NCBI GenBank assembly: GCA_016791365.1
Contig: JAEUMT010000021.1
Location: 62,001 to 126,000, forward strand
DNA: 64,000 nt
Source: Hyphomonadaceae bacterium
Lineage (GTDB): Bacteria; Pseudomonadota; Alphaproteobacteria; Caulobacterales; Aquidulcibacteraceae
Reading direction: 5' to 3'
Numbering within the stretch: the stretch's first letter is position 1; each line of letters begins with the position of its first letter. Both the position numbers and the translations under genes were made by a program. The notes beneath the pieces were generated by a model. The model made no database searches. It had not been told where the DNA came from and saw only the letters and a list, made by a program, of their open reading frames with translations. Shown here one piece after another: positions 17,123 through 26,272 of the stretch.

Positions 17123-17880
17123 ACGCGCTCTACACCGGACACGTCGCCCACATGCGGCCAGGCAAGCACCGCCTGCGATATCCGGTGTTCATGCTCACGC
17201 TCGATCTCGATGACGTCCCAAGCAAACTAAAGCATTTCAAACACAACCAGCGCGCCTTTTTTGCCTTGTATGACCGCGATCATGGCGCGCAGCGCGATGC
17301 GGCTTTGAAACCCCAGATCGAAGCGAAACTGCGCGAAGCGGGCATCGCTTGGGATAGCGGCCGCGTCGTCCTGCTGACGATGCCGCGTCTCTTCAATTAT
17401 GTGTTCAACCCGCTCAGCGTCTATTTCTGCTATCGGCGGGACGGGACCGTCGCGGCGCTGGTCCACGAGGTCTCAAATACATTTGGCGAGAGCCACTTCT
17501 ATGTGCTGCCGCCACGCATGGAAGCGGGCGGCGCCATCACGCAAAGCTGCGCCAAGGACTTTTTTGTTTCGCCATTCCTCGAAGGCGGCCTTCGCTATGA
17601 GTTCAGCGTCACGCCGCCGGGCGAGCGCGTCGCTGTCGCGATGATCGTGAAGCGCGGCGATGATGTTGCGCTGACGGCGTCATTCGCGGGCGAACGGCGC
17701 GAGCTTAACGATGCGCAACTCGTCCGCGCCTGGCTCAACAATCCCTTGATGACCTTTAAAGTGATTGCCGGAATTCACTGGGAGGCCGCACTGATGATGG
17801 TCAAAGGCGTCCGCTATCTTGGACGGCGCGGGCAAACGCCGGCGCAACCACAAGCGCCAAAAACAAAAGCGGCGGCGTGA
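17119..17880 (+). CDS. DUF1365 family protein
   Basis: This 253-residue protein starts MNALYTGHVAHMRPGKHRL and has the conserved stretches FNPLSVYFCY and HEVSNTFGESHFYVL, which define DUF1365. The family is almost always coupled to the flavin oxidoreductase type encoded upstream, and its own function is unknown. The ATG at 17119 overlaps the preceding stop (ATGA), which excludes the longer frame from 17047. The last codons lie inside the stem of a terminator that appears to serve the convergent gene. Confidence 0.85.
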   Translation: MNALYTGHVAHMRPGKHRLRYPVFMLTLDLDDVPSKLKHFKHNQRAFFALYDRDHGAQRDAALKPQIEAKLREAGIAWDSGRVVLLTMPRLFNYVFNPLSVYFCYRRDGTVAALVHEVSNTFGESHFYVLPPRMEAGGAITQSCAKDFFVSPFLEGGLRYEFSVTPPGERVAVAMIVKRGDDVALTASFAGERRELNDAQLVRAWLNNPLMTFKVIAGIHWEAALMMVKGVRYLGRRGQTPAQPQAPKTKAAA

Positions 17881-17896
17881 TCGCTCACGCCGCCGC
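17869..17896 (-). terminator. Intrinsic terminator for the DUF885 gene, overlapping the DUF1365 stop
   Basis: GCGGCGGCGTGA (17869-17880) and TCACGCCGCCGC (17885-17896) form a perfect 12-bp stem with loop TCGC. On the minus strand the stem is followed by TTTTGTTTTTGG, a good T-tract. On the plus strand no T-tract follows. The TGA stop codon of DUF1365 is part of the stem. Confidence 0.75.
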
Positions 17897-17918
17897 CCGC
17901 ACTGCGCTTAAGCACAGA

Positions 17919-19757
17919 TTAGTTTTGCGCCGGACCGGAAACGGTCGCGACCCATTGGTTCACCAGCGACTCGGTGACTGAGAGCGGCGTTGAGCCGTTC
18001 GTCAGGACGACGTCGTGGAAGCCTTTCAGATCGAAGTTCTGACCGAGCGCCGTGCGCGCGCCGTCGCGCATGCGGTTGATCGCCTGGCGCCCGACCATGT
18101 AGCTGCAGGCTTGGCCCGGCCACACGCAATAGCGCTCGATTTCGGTCGTGACGCTTGAGCGCTGATCGCCAGTAGCGGCGACCATCGAGTCGATGGCCTG
18201 CTCGCGCGTCCAACGCTTCGAGTGGAGGCCCGTGTCGCACACAAGGCGCGATGCGCGGAACGTCGCCGATTGCAGATAGCCGACCTTGCCGAACGGATCG
18301 TTGGCGTACATGCCCATCTCGTCGGCGAGTTGCTCTGAATAGAGACCCCAGCCTTCGGAATAAGCGCTGAAACCAAGCAGCGCGCTACGGATGAACGGGA
18401 TCGAGCCGGATTCCTGTTGGATCGCGATCTGCCAATGGTGGCCTGGAACGCCCTCGTGATAGGTGAGCGTCGGCAGCGTGAACTTCGGCCATTCGGTCGC
18501 CGGGTCGCGCAGGTTGATGTAGTAAGCGCCAGGACGCGAGCCATCGAGCGCCGCGCCTTGGTAATAGCCGCCAGGCGCGCCTGCTTCGGTGTATTCCGGC
18601 ACGCGCTTGATCTCGAGCGGCGCACGCGCCTGCACACCGCACACTTCCGGCATACGCGCACGGATCGCGGCGACTTGCGCGTTGAGATCGGCCAGCAGGC
18701 GATCGCGGCCAGCCGGCGTGCTCGGATAGATTTGATCCGGGCGGCGGCCGAGCGCGGTGATGCGCTCGGCGACTGAGCCGCGGGTCAGGCCCTGCGCACG
18801 AAGGATCGTGTCCATCTCGGCAGTGAACTGCGCGATGAGGTCGAGACCCATTTGGTGGATCTCATCCGGCGACATCGACGTCGTCGTGTAAGCGCGCAGC
18901 GCGGTCGTGTAGAGACCCTCGCCTTCCGGCAATTTCCACACGCCTGCATCATGCGTGGCGCGCGGACGGATCGCCGTGATCGCATCGATCTGGCGCTGAT
19001 AGGCGGGCAGCACCGTATCGCGCACGATGGTTTCGGCCTGGCTGGTCAGCGTCGCTTTGTCGGCGTCACTGATGTCCGCCACGCCGGCAAGGCGTTGTTG
19101 GAACGACGTGACGAGAACCGTTTGCGCCGGCGCCGTGCCGCGGAACTGACCGAGCTGGCGCAGCGCGCCGTCGAGCGAGAAGTCGGGCGGAATCACGCCT
19201 TCGCCGGCATCGATGCCGATGCGCTCGGATTCCTGGTCAAGCACGCGGCCGTAGGCCGTGAGACGCGCGAGATACGCGTCAGCTTGCTCGCGATTGGTGA
19301 CCGGGTGCTGGCTTGCCAGGAAATCCGGGATGTTTGTGTAAGCGCCGGTCAGCTGGGTGACCGTGTACGGGGCCTGGGCGCCGCCGCCGCTCTTATACTG
19401 CGAGGACGCGACGCCATCCTGGAGCGCGGTCAGCACGACGTCATGCGTGACAGCATCCTGCGCCGAGAGCGTATCGCGGCTGATGGCCTGGAGTTGGGTG
19501 ATGGCGTTTTGCGAAATTGCCGTCAGACGCTCGGCGCCGGCGCGCGACGCGTCGCTCAGGCGATCGATGTAACGGCCGCCGGCCTGCTCTTCAGAAACCG
19601 AGAGCGACGTTGCGTACTCCGGCAACTCGCGGAGAAGGTCCGTCGAAAGCTGATTGAGGATTCCATTGAGATCGCCGGCCGCGGCCGGACGCGTGCACGC
19701 CGCGAGCAGAACGCCGGCAGCCGATGCGCTCAACAGCGAGCGCCGTGACATTTGCAT
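17919..19757 (-). CDS. DUF885 family exported protein (putative metallopeptidase)
   Basis: This 612-residue protein begins with a twin-arginine-like n-region (SRRSLLSASAAG) and a lipobox LAAC, so it is probably an exported lipoprotein. The mature part is mostly helical. It carries the DUF885 motif YHEGVPGHHWQ at about 428-438, whose His/Glu residues resemble a zinc peptidase site. Many DUF885 proteins occur in Caulobacterales and related groups without a defined substrate. It stands alone, ending at an intrinsic terminator shared with the end of the convergent DUF1365 gene. Two ATGs six bases apart are possible starts. Confidence 0.82.
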   Translation of the reverse strand: MQMSRRSLLSASAAGVLLAACTRPAAAGDLNGILNQLSTDLLRELPEYATSLSVSEEQAGGRYIDRLSDASRAGAERLTAISQNAITQLQAISRDTLSAQDAVTHDVVLTALQDGVASSQYKSGGGAQAPYTVTQLTGAYTNIPDFLASQHPVTNREQADAYLARLTAYGRVLDQESERIGIDAGEGVIPPDFSLDGALRQLGQFRGTAPAQTVLVTSFQQRLAGVADISDADKATLTSQAETIVRDTVLPAYQRQIDAITAIRPRATHDAGVWKLPEGEGLYTTALRAYTTTSMSPDEIHQMGLDLIAQFTAEMDTILRAQGLTRGSVAERITALGRRPDQIYPSTPAGRDRLLADLNAQVAAIRARMPEVCGVQARAPLEIKRVPEYTEAGAPGGYYQGAALDGSRPGAYYINLRDPATEWPKFTLPTLTYHEGVPGHHWQIAIQQESGSIPFIRSALLGFSAYSEGWGLYSEQLADEMGMYANDPFGKVGYLQSATFRASRLVCDTGLHSKRWTREQAIDSMVAATGDQRSSVTTEIERYCVWPGQACSYMVGRQAINRMRDGARTALGQNFDLKGFHDVVLTNGSTPLSVTESLVNQWVATVSGPAQN

Positions 19758-19909
19758 GTGTAATTCCCCTTAAGCGACCAGGGTTTCCTGTCGTCCGCGC
19801 GATCCTAGCCCAACAGAAAGGGTCTGCACCGGGGGTGCGACGAACCGCCTTGCGCGTACGATTGGGAACCGGCCCACCCGGAGCCCAGCGCAACCAGGAG
19901 TAGCGGCCC

Positions 19910-20254
19910 CTAGCCCTCGACGGCGGCCTGACCGGTCTCGCCGGTGCGAATGCGCTGGATGCTGTCGAGATCGGCCACCCAGATCTTGCCGTCGCCAATC
20001 TTGCCTGTGTTCGCGGACGTCGCGATGGCGTCGACGATGCGCTCGGCCGCATCGGGGCTAGCGACAATTTCGATCTTCACCTTCGGGAGCAACTTCACTT
20101 CATATTCGGCGCCCCGATAGACTTCCGTCTTGCCCTTCTGACGGCCAAAGCCACGCACCTCGGAAACAGTGATGCCCCCGCATCCGGCTTCCTTTAGCGC
20201 ATCGAGCACAGGATCGAGGCGGCTCGGTTTGATGATCGCGGTGATGAGTTTCAT
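19910..20254 (-). CDS. glnB: P-II family nitrogen regulatory protein
   Basis: This 114-residue P-II protein should sense 2-oxoglutarate and ATP/ADP and relay nitrogen status to its partners. MKLITAIIKP is the canonical N-terminus, which sets the start at 20254. Tyr51 in YRGAEY is the uridylylation site. LPKVKIEIV and TGKIGDGKIWV complete the family signatures. Neither amtB, glnA nor another nitrogen gene is adjacent, so GlnB and GlnK cannot be separated. It lies 46 bases downstream of the methyltransferase gene on the same strand. The 152 bases after it before DUF885 contain nothing I recognise. Confidence 0.92.
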   Translation of the reverse strand: MKLITAIIKPSRLDPVLDALKEAGCGGITVSEVRGFGRQKGKTEVYRGAEYEVKLLPKVKIEIVASPDAAERIVDAIATSANTGKIGDGKIWVADLDSIQRIRTGETGQAAVEG

Positions 20255-20299
20255 GTGCGCGCACCCCAAACGCTGCCGTCACGAGACGTCGCGTTCTTT

Positions 20300-21049
20300 C
20301 TAGGAGTCGCGGTTGTTCTCGGGCAATGCGCCTTTCGCCTCAGGACGCGTTCTTGGCGGCGCTTTGGCCAAAAGGACACGCCCCTGCGAGCGGGCCGTAG
20401 TCGCGTAGAGGCGCTTGACGGCTTCCATGAGCACAAGTCCACCCTGCGCGGGCCAAACCAACTCGCCGACACTTTCAAACGCGTCCGCCGCGCCGGCGGC
20501 CCAGCGCCAGGGCGGCGCGTAAAGCGCGCGCGCCGACACGACCGGCTCAAACATTGAATCACCCAGCAGCGACGCAAGCTGCGTCCGGGAGTACGGACGC
20601 CCGTGGCCGAATGGCGAAATATCGGATTGCGCCCACAAACTCCAACGATTGGACGCGATGACAACGAGGCGTCCTTCAGGCGCCATCACACGCCAAACCT
20701 CGCGCAGCATGGCGGGAACGGCGTCGCACTCCTCCAAAGCGTGAATGAGCAGCACGCGGTCAAACACTGAATCCATGAACGGCAGGCGCGTGTCTTCGGC
20801 GAGCGCGGTCGCGACCGGCGCGTTGGCCGGCCAGGGCTCGGCGCCTTGCGCGGCAGGCATCATGGTGACAACGCGCCGGGCGCGTTCGCGGAAGCGATCC
20901 AGATAAGGCGATGGATACCCGACGCCAAGAACGTCCAGCCCATCCGCGTGCGGCCACAAAGCCGCCAATCGCCGCGCAGCGGCGCGGCGCGCGGCTTCGC
21001 CCAACGAGGAGGCATAGAAGCGTTGGAGTGCGAGGACGTCGACGCGCAT
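20300..21049 (-). CDS. Class I SAM-dependent methyltransferase
   Basis: This 249-residue protein fits the Methyltransf_11 pattern: DVLGVGYPSPYLDRF (SAM motif I region, about residues 39-53), an acidic motif near LAEDTRLPFMDSVFD, and VMAPEGRLVVIASNR. Proteins of this type are frequently found next to gloB in alphaproteobacteria, as here, but their substrate is unknown. It diverges from gloB across 129 bases that contain an unusual G-rich inverted repeat. Confidence 0.8.
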   Translation of the reverse strand: MRVDVLALQRFYASSLGEAARRAAARRLAALWPHADGLDVLGVGYPSPYLDRFRERARRVVTMMPAAQGAEPWPANAPVATALAEDTRLPFMDSVFDRVLLIHALEECDAVPAMLREVWRVMAPEGRLVVIASNRWSLWAQSDISPFGHGRPYSRTQLASLLGDSMFEPVVSARALYAPPWRWAAGAADAFESVGELVWPAQGGLVLMEAVKRLYATTARSQGRVLLAKAPPRTRPEAKGALPENNRDS

Positions 21050-21068
21050 TTGCGAGGGACTAGCTTCC

Positions 21069-21173
21069 AGGGACTTGGGATTAGGGTTGGCGTGGGCTCA
21101 AGCTTATGCGGATACTAGATTAGTGGTTGGTGCACGCCGCATCCTAGTCCCTAATCCCTAACCCCCAGTCCCT
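21069..21173. repeat. G-rich inverted repeat between the methyltransferase gene and gloB
   Basis: The plus strand at 21069-21096 reads AGGGACTTGGGATTAGGGTT and continues G-rich. At 21142-21173 the minus strand reads GGGACTGGGGGTTAGGGATT followed by AGGGACTAGG. The two blocks are imperfect copies in inverted orientation, about 45 bases apart. Each has at least four short G-runs compatible with a G-quadruplex. The second block ends six bases before the gloB ATG, where a ribosome site would normally be. Confidence 0.6.
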
Positions 21174-21178
21174 GTTCA

Positions 21179-21928
21179 ATGCTTCAAATCCATCAATTCC
21201 CCTGCCTCTCCGACAATTACGGGTTCCTCATTCACGATCCCGCCACCGGCGCGACCGCAACGATCGACACGCCGGACGCCGAAGAGATCATGCGCCAAGC
21301 AGACGCCAAAGGCTGGCGGATCACCGATATCTGGAACACGCATTGGCATCCGGACCACGCGGGCGGCAACGCCGCAATCAAAGGCAAGACGGGCGCGATC
21401 GTGACCGGCCCCGCCGAAGTTGAGCGCATCGGGACAGCACCGGATCGCGTCGTCGATGAAGGCGATCGCGTGCGGCTTGGCGAGATCGAAGCCCGCGTCC
21501 TGAATGTCGGCGGGCACACGCTCGGGCATATCGCTTTTGTGTTCGACGCGGACAATGTCGCCTTTGTCGGCGATGCGCTGTTTGCGTTGGGATGCGGGCG
21601 TTTGTTCGAGGGAACGCCGCAGCAAATGTGGACGAGTCTGCAAAAGCTCACCGCCCTGCCGGACGACGCAACGCTCTATTGCGCGCACGAATACACACAA
21701 TCCAACGCGCGCTTTGCGTTGTCGGTGGACCCCGAAAACATCGCGCTCAAAACACGCGCCGCCGACATCGATCGCCTTCGCGCCGCCGGCAAACCAACGG
21801 TGCCGATGACGCTGCGCATGGAAAAGGAAACCAACCCGTTCTTGCGTGCGCCGGCGTTGCTGCCAGGCATGGCCGACTGGGAAGCGTTCGCGGATATCCG
21901 CAAACAGAAAGACAATTTCAAAGGCTAA
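21179..21928 (+). CDS. gloB: Hydroxyacylglutathione hydrolase (glyoxalase II)
   Basis: This 249-residue metallo-beta-lactamase-fold enzyme hydrolyses S-lactoylglutathione in methylglyoxal detoxification. The zinc motif is H55-x-H57-x-D59-H60 in THWHPDHAGG. Later ligands are in VGGHTLGHI, FVGDALFALGCGRLFEG, and CAHEYTQSNARFA. The C-terminal glyoxalase II domain contains RMEKETNPFLR. No Shine-Dalgarno sequence is visible; a pyrimidine-rich repeat arm ends just before the ATG. Confidence 0.93.
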   Translation: MLQIHQFPCLSDNYGFLIHDPATGATATIDTPDAEEIMRQADAKGWRITDIWNTHWHPDHAGGNAAIKGKTGAIVTGPAEVERIGTAPDRVVDEGDRVRLGEIEARVLNVGGHTLGHIAFVFDADNVAFVGDALFALGCGRLFEGTPQQMWTSLQKLTALPDDATLYCAHEYTQSNARFALSVDPENIALKTRAADIDRLRAAGKPTVPMTLRMEKETNPFLRAPALLPGMADWEAFADIRKQKDNFKG

Positions 21929-21929
21929 G

Positions 21930-21951
21930 AAAAAGCCGCCCCTCGGGCGGC
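21930..21951 (-). terminator. Intrinsic terminator of the DUF4908-like gene
   Basis: GCCGCCC (21935-21941), loop CTC, and GGGCGGC (21945-21951) form a perfect 7-bp stem. On the minus strand it is followed by TTTTTCTT. It lies between the converging gloB and the DUF4908-like gene. On the plus strand only a weak T-run follows. Confidence 0.7.
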
Positions 21952-21961
21952 GTTCGCGCTG

Positions 21962-22738
21962 TTATTGTTCGGGACCCTGGACCTGCCCCATCACCACGTT
22001 GCGGATGGTGCTGGAGGATGGCCGGCCCGCGTACCCAAGCTGCGGCGCAACTTGCACCATGAGCACGCTGCCGCGAAGCGCGACAGCCGGCGTGCGGCCA
22101 ACGACGATAATCACCTGACGCACATTCGTCAGCGGCGCCTCGGCCAAGCCTTCCGCCGCGCGCTCGGCGGCATCAGTTACGACGCCCGCAACCAGCGGCG
22201 ACATCTGCGCCGGCACCGTGAACAACACGGGCTGCCCCACGGTACGGCGTGCGCGGCTTTGAATGGCGCGGAAGCGCGCCTGCATTTCCGCGAACGCCAA
22301 CGCCTCAGGCGTCAGCGGCGCCACGCGCCCCTCTTCGGAGGCGGCCGCGCCGGTGCGGATCGCGCGCGTATAAACAATGATGCCGCCGTGCGAGGTCACG
22401 CGCAGGCGCACGTCACCGCTTTCGGTCTGGTAAATTTCATCGCCGCCAGCGCCCATTGTCGGGCGCAGCACGTGGACTTCGGGATCACCTTCGAACTGCA
22501 CCAACGCCGCGCGGCCGCCGGAGCGATCGAGGACAAAGCGCACGGCGCCGTCGGGCGTGGCGTAGCGGCTCGCGCCGCCGGTCACCGGGACCAGGCGTTG
22601 AGGGGCGGCGCTTTGCGGCTGACGAGGCTGTTGTTGCTGAGCGTCGGCGACGGCGGGAGCCGCGAGCGTCAACGCCGCAGCGATCACCGCAGCGCCCCGC
22701 CCGTACAGACTCGGCCCAATGCCCTCTCTCATGCACAT
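21962..22738 (-). CDS. Exported protein, DUF4908-like
   Basis: An N-terminal signal peptide (RGAAVIAAALTLAAPAVADAQ) precedes a Gln/Pro-rich linker and a mature domain of about 210 residues. The segments GAVRFVLDRSGGRAALVQF and GDVRLRVTSHGGIIVYTR resemble DUF4908, a family I associate with Caulobacterales. The function is unknown. I start it at the ATG at 22738; another ATG lies six bases downstream, and the 5' end of the open frame (to 22807) lacks a signal sequence. The start region has a short palindrome around CTCATGTGCATGAG. Confidence 0.65.
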   Translation of the reverse strand: MCMREGIGPSLYGRGAAVIAAALTLAAPAVADAQQQQPRQPQSAAPQRLVPVTGGASRYATPDGAVRFVLDRSGGRAALVQFEGDPEVHVLRPTMGAGGDEIYQTESGDVRLRVTSHGGIIVYTRAIRTGAAASEEGRVAPLTPEALAFAEMQARFRAIQSRARRTVGQPVLFTVPAQMSPLVAGVVTDAAERAAEGLAEAPLTNVRQVIIVVGRTPAVALRGSVLMVQVAPQLGYAGRPSSSTIRNVVMGQVQGPEQ

Positions 22739-22819
22739 GAGGAGAGCGCTCCGAACGGGGCAGTTTTTTGACACTGTTGCAGACGCCAGGCGCCAGTGTT
22801 GCGGCAAAGCCGCACTAAA

Positions 22820-23236
22820 TCAGGCGACTTTCGTCTCATTCGCCTGCGCGGCGGCAAACGGCGCGGGTTTTACCGGGCCTTCGGTTTGCGGCTTCAACTG
22901 CTGGAGCGCCGACGCTTCAAGCAAAACCGGCGTCCATTGGAAGCCGTCCTCGTGTGCGGCCTGAACCGACTCGACGAGAAAACGGACTTCGACCGGCGCC
23001 CCGGCGCCCGTCTGGCGGGCGCGGCGAACCGGCCGCGCCGCCGCTGAAGCTGTGGATAACAATGGCGCGGCGCGCGGCGCATCGGCTGGAATTTCAGGCG
23101 GAATACGAAGAACCACACGCTGACCGGAGCGCGGTTGCTCCATGATCGAGAGATCGCCCGCCACGCCCGCGGCAAAAGAGAGCGTACTCAAGCCAATCGC
23201 CATCGCGGCAATACGTATGAAATTCGGATGAGCCAC
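22820..23236 (-). CDS. Hypothetical exported protein
   Basis: This 138-residue protein has a hydrophobic N-terminal segment (about 10-27: AAMAIGLSTLSFAAGVAG) that could be a signal peptide or membrane anchor. An Arg/Ala/Pro-rich linker and a short C-terminal part follow. I recognise no domain. It lies 81 bases upstream of the DUF4908-like gene on the same strand, and both products look exported, so they may be functionally linked. Its composition (GC-rich, Ala/Pro/Arg) makes the coding call less secure. Confidence 0.5.
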   Translation of the reverse strand: MAHPNFIRIAAMAIGLSTLSFAAGVAGDLSIMEQPRSGQRVVLRIPPEIPADAPRAAPLLSTASAAARPVRRARQTGAGAPVEVRFLVESVQAAHEDGFQWTPVLLEASALQQLKPQTEGPVKPAPFAAAQANETKVA

Positions 23237-23301
23237 GCCCGCGCATGGTTAACCGAGTCGCGGTCGGCGTCACGCGATCGCGCGCGACGCCGCTTCCGCG
23301 A

Positions 23302-26121
23302 CTAGTGCAGAGATTCGGTATCGAGATTTAGTTCCGATGCCGGAATGCGTTCTGCGTTGGGCCGGACTCGGCGCAGGCCGTCGTAGAAGTGCTGAGCATC
23401 GCCCACCACCACCACGTCCGCTTGCGCCGCGTTGAAGTAACGTTGGGCGGCCGCTTGCGCTTGTTGCGGCGTTACAGCGGTGATGTCAGCGACATACGTG
23501 CCGAGCCGTTCCGGCGGCAGGCCATAGAGCGCGAGCGTCGATATCTGACCAGCAAGGCCGGCCGTCGTTTCGATCTGACGTCCGAAGCTGCCGATAATCA
23601 CGGCCTTGCGCGCCGTGAGTTCCGACACGGCGACAGGCTCGGCGCCGATGCGTTGAATTTCGGCGCGCATCAGTTCGTAAACCTGCACCGCCGCATCATT
23701 GCGCGTTTGCGCGGAAGCGATGATCGGGCCCGGCGCCCTACGCGCCTGCAGGCTGGAGCCCGCGCCGTACGAAAGGCCGCGACGAATGCGTATCTCGTTG
23801 TTCAGACGCGCGGAGTAACCGCCGCCCAAGACGTTGTTCGCGACGAGAAGCGGGAAATAATCCGCATCAGTGCGCGACACGCCGCGAAGACCCATCAATA
23901 CCGCGGCCTGGCCGGTGCCTGGGAGGTCGACCACGATCGTGCGCGAAGGCGCTGCATACTCAGTCGCATCCGGCGGCGGCGGGAGCGGCGATGCCGGTTG
24001 CGGCCAGTTGCCGAAGTAGCTTTCAGCAAGCGCAAAACCCTCTTCCGCCGAGACATCGCCAGTGATGACGAGCACGGCGTCATCGGGACGCCAATGAATC
24101 TCATGATACGCCGCGAGATCTTCGCGTGTGATCGCGCCGATGCTTGTCGGCGACGCGATCGCGCCATACGGCGCTGTGCCGTAGATGGCGCGCGTAATCG
24201 CAAAGCCCGCGATACTGCCAGGTTGGCTCAGCGCAACTTGCAAGCCGTCGAGCGCTTGCGACTTCGCGCGATCCAACTCCTCGGCGGCGAACGCCGGGTT
24301 ACGGACAACGTCGGCGAAAACCGTGAACGCCTCTTGCACGCGGTCGCTGCGCGTTTGCAGCGAGACTGCAGATGAGTCCACGCCAGCCCCTGAACTGATC
24401 GAAGCGCCGAGCGATTCAATCTGGCTTGCGATCTCGGTCGCGCTGCGCGTGGTCGTGCCGCGCGTCAACAGATCGCCGGTGAGGCTGGCAAGGCCAGCGC
24501 GATTGTCGGGATCTGACGAAGCGCCCGAGGCCACGCGGAAGTCAGCGCTGACCAATGGCACCGCCGGGTTCGGCGCAACGATGACGCGAACGCCGTTCGC
24601 GAGCCTGCGTTGCGATGTGGCCGGAATACGCGCATCGACCGGCGTCGACGCGGCGGGCGGCTGTTCACGCTGGCCTTCGGCGGCGAGCGTATAGGTCGTG
24701 ATTTCGGACGCTGGGATGTTCAGCGTGCGCGCCTGGATGCGTGACGATGTCCGGATCGTATCCCCTGTCTGCCCCTGCGCTTCCGGAAGGTAGCGTACGA
24801 CAGCGCGGCGGTTCTCGTCGAAAATCCGGCGCGCGACGCGCTGCACGTCCGCTGCGGTCGTCGCTTGCACGGCGGCAAGCAGCCGATCGGCATAGGCGGC
24901 GTCCCCGTACCGGATGACAGCGTCGGCGAGCTCATCGGCGCGCCCTTCCGCGGTCTCGCGCTGTTGCAGCGTCGCGGTGACGAGCTCGTTCTTGGCTTCA
25001 TCCAGCTCCGCTTGCGTCACCAGCGTATCGCGCATGCGCGCGATTTGCGCGGCGAGCGCTGCTTGGCCTGCTTCCGCCGTTTGCCCGTCAGAAAGGATCG
25101 CGAAAACGCCGTAGGCGCCGGGATCCTGCGTTGCCTCTAGGTTCGTGAAAACTTGCGCCGCGACCTGCTGTTCATAAACCAGCGAATTGTAGAGGCGTGA
25201 ATTCTCACCGGCGGAGAGGATGCCGTCGATGACCATCAGCGTCGGGATATCCGGATCGGTCGAAGCAGGCTGCGGATACGAGATCATCACCGCAGGCAGC
25301 GGCACGTTCGGCGCATACACAGTGTACTCGCGCGGCTGCGTGCGCACCGGCTCAGTCGGGTAATCACGCGGGATAGCGCGCGTCGGGCGTGCGATGTCGC
25401 CGAAATACTGGTCGATCCACGCATCAAGCTGCGCTTGATCGAAATTGCCGGAAACGACGAGGATGGCGTTGTCGGGCCGATAATATTGCGCGTGGAAGGC
25501 GCGCACGTCTTCAACTGTCGCCGCATCGAGATCCTCGATCGAACCGATGCCCGGGCGGCCGTACGGGTGAACGTCGTAATTCACTTGCGGCAGGAACAGA
25601 TAGAATAAGCGGCCATATGGCGAAGCGAGCACGCGCTGGCGCAGCTCTTCTTTCACGACGTCACGCTCGGAATCAAAACTCTCTTCGTTGACAACCAGCG
25701 AGCCCATGCGATCGGCTTCCGCCCACAGCACGCGCTGCAGGTGGTTGGCCGGCACCACTTCATAATAGTTGGTGAAATCGTCGTAGGTTGACGCGTTGTT
25801 GTAGCCGCCCACGTCTTCGGTCAGCCGGTCAAAAAACTGCTCCGGCATGTTGCGCGTCGACTTGAACATGATGTGTTCGAAGAGGTGCGCGAAGCCCGAA
25901 CGGCCGGCCGGGTCATCCACCGAACCGACGTCGTACCAAACTTGAACGGAAACGTTCGCCGTGTCGCGGTCCGGCATTGCATAGACGCGCAGGCCATTCG
26001 GCAGCGTGCGCGTGGTGTAAGCGAGCGGCGCGACGCGCAGTTCGCCGTTCTGCGGCGTGGACGACGACGCGCAAGCGACAAGCGCCAGCGCCGCGGCGAC
26101 GAGCGTAATCAGACGTTTCAT
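23302..26121 (-). CDS. M16 family (insulinase/PqqL-like) zinc metallopeptidase, lipoprotein
   Basis: The ATG at 26121 gives a 939-residue protein starting with a lipoprotein signal (LITLVAAALALVACASSS). This excludes the longer frame to 26475. The first M16 unit has the inverted zinc motif HLFEHIMF (HxxEH, about residue 80) and the distal Glu in RDVVKEELRQRV. The second unit (about 500-900) resembles the inactive M16 C-terminal domain, with LLTRGTTTRSATEIA. Such proteins degrade peptides in the periplasm or at the outer membrane. The gene is monocistronic and divergent from a small lipoprotein gene across about 150 bases. Confidence 0.9.
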   Translation of the reverse strand: MKRLITLVAAALALVACASSSTPQNGELRVAPLAYTTRTLPNGLRVYAMPDRDTANVSVQVWYDVGSVDDPAGRSGFAHLFEHIMFKSTRNMPEQFFDRLTEDVGGYNNASTYDDFTNYYEVVPANHLQRVLWAEADRMGSLVVNEESFDSERDVVKEELRQRVLASPYGRLFYLFLPQVNYDVHPYGRPGIGSIEDLDAATVEDVRAFHAQYYRPDNAILVVSGNFDQAQLDAWIDQYFGDIARPTRAIPRDYPTEPVRTQPREYTVYAPNVPLPAVMISYPQPASTDPDIPTLMVIDGILSAGENSRLYNSLVYEQQVAAQVFTNLEATQDPGAYGVFAILSDGQTAEAGQAALAAQIARMRDTLVTQAELDEAKNELVTATLQQRETAEGRADELADAVIRYGDAAYADRLLAAVQATTAADVQRVARRIFDENRRAVVRYLPEAQGQTGDTIRTSSRIQARTLNIPASEITTYTLAAEGQREQPPAASTPVDARIPATSQRRLANGVRVIVAPNPAVPLVSADFRVASGASSDPDNRAGLASLTGDLLTRGTTTRSATEIASQIESLGASISSGAGVDSSAVSLQTRSDRVQEAFTVFADVVRNPAFAAEELDRAKSQALDGLQVALSQPGSIAGFAITRAIYGTAPYGAIASPTSIGAITREDLAAYHEIHWRPDDAVLVITGDVSAEEGFALAESYFGNWPQPASPLPPPPDATEYAAPSRTIVVDLPGTGQAAVLMGLRGVSRTDADYFPLLVANNVLGGGYSARLNNEIRIRRGLSYGAGSSLQARRAPGPIIASAQTRNDAAVQVYELMRAEIQRIGAEPVAVSELTARKAVIIGSFGRQIETTAGLAGQISTLALYGLPPERLGTYVADITAVTPQQAQAAAQRYFNAAQADVVVVGDAQHFYDGLRRVRPNAERIPASELNLDTESLH

Positions 26122-26272
26122 GAATGGTCCCCGAGAGATTCGGGGCGTTCTAGCAGCCGCCCGCCGCCCGGAGCCACCCCGGATGCGACGATTGCAGGCC
26201 CACGGCAGACGAACGAACTGAGAAAGTTCCCAGAGCCTTGCCTCTATGAGCGGCCCGACTACCGTGTGGCGT

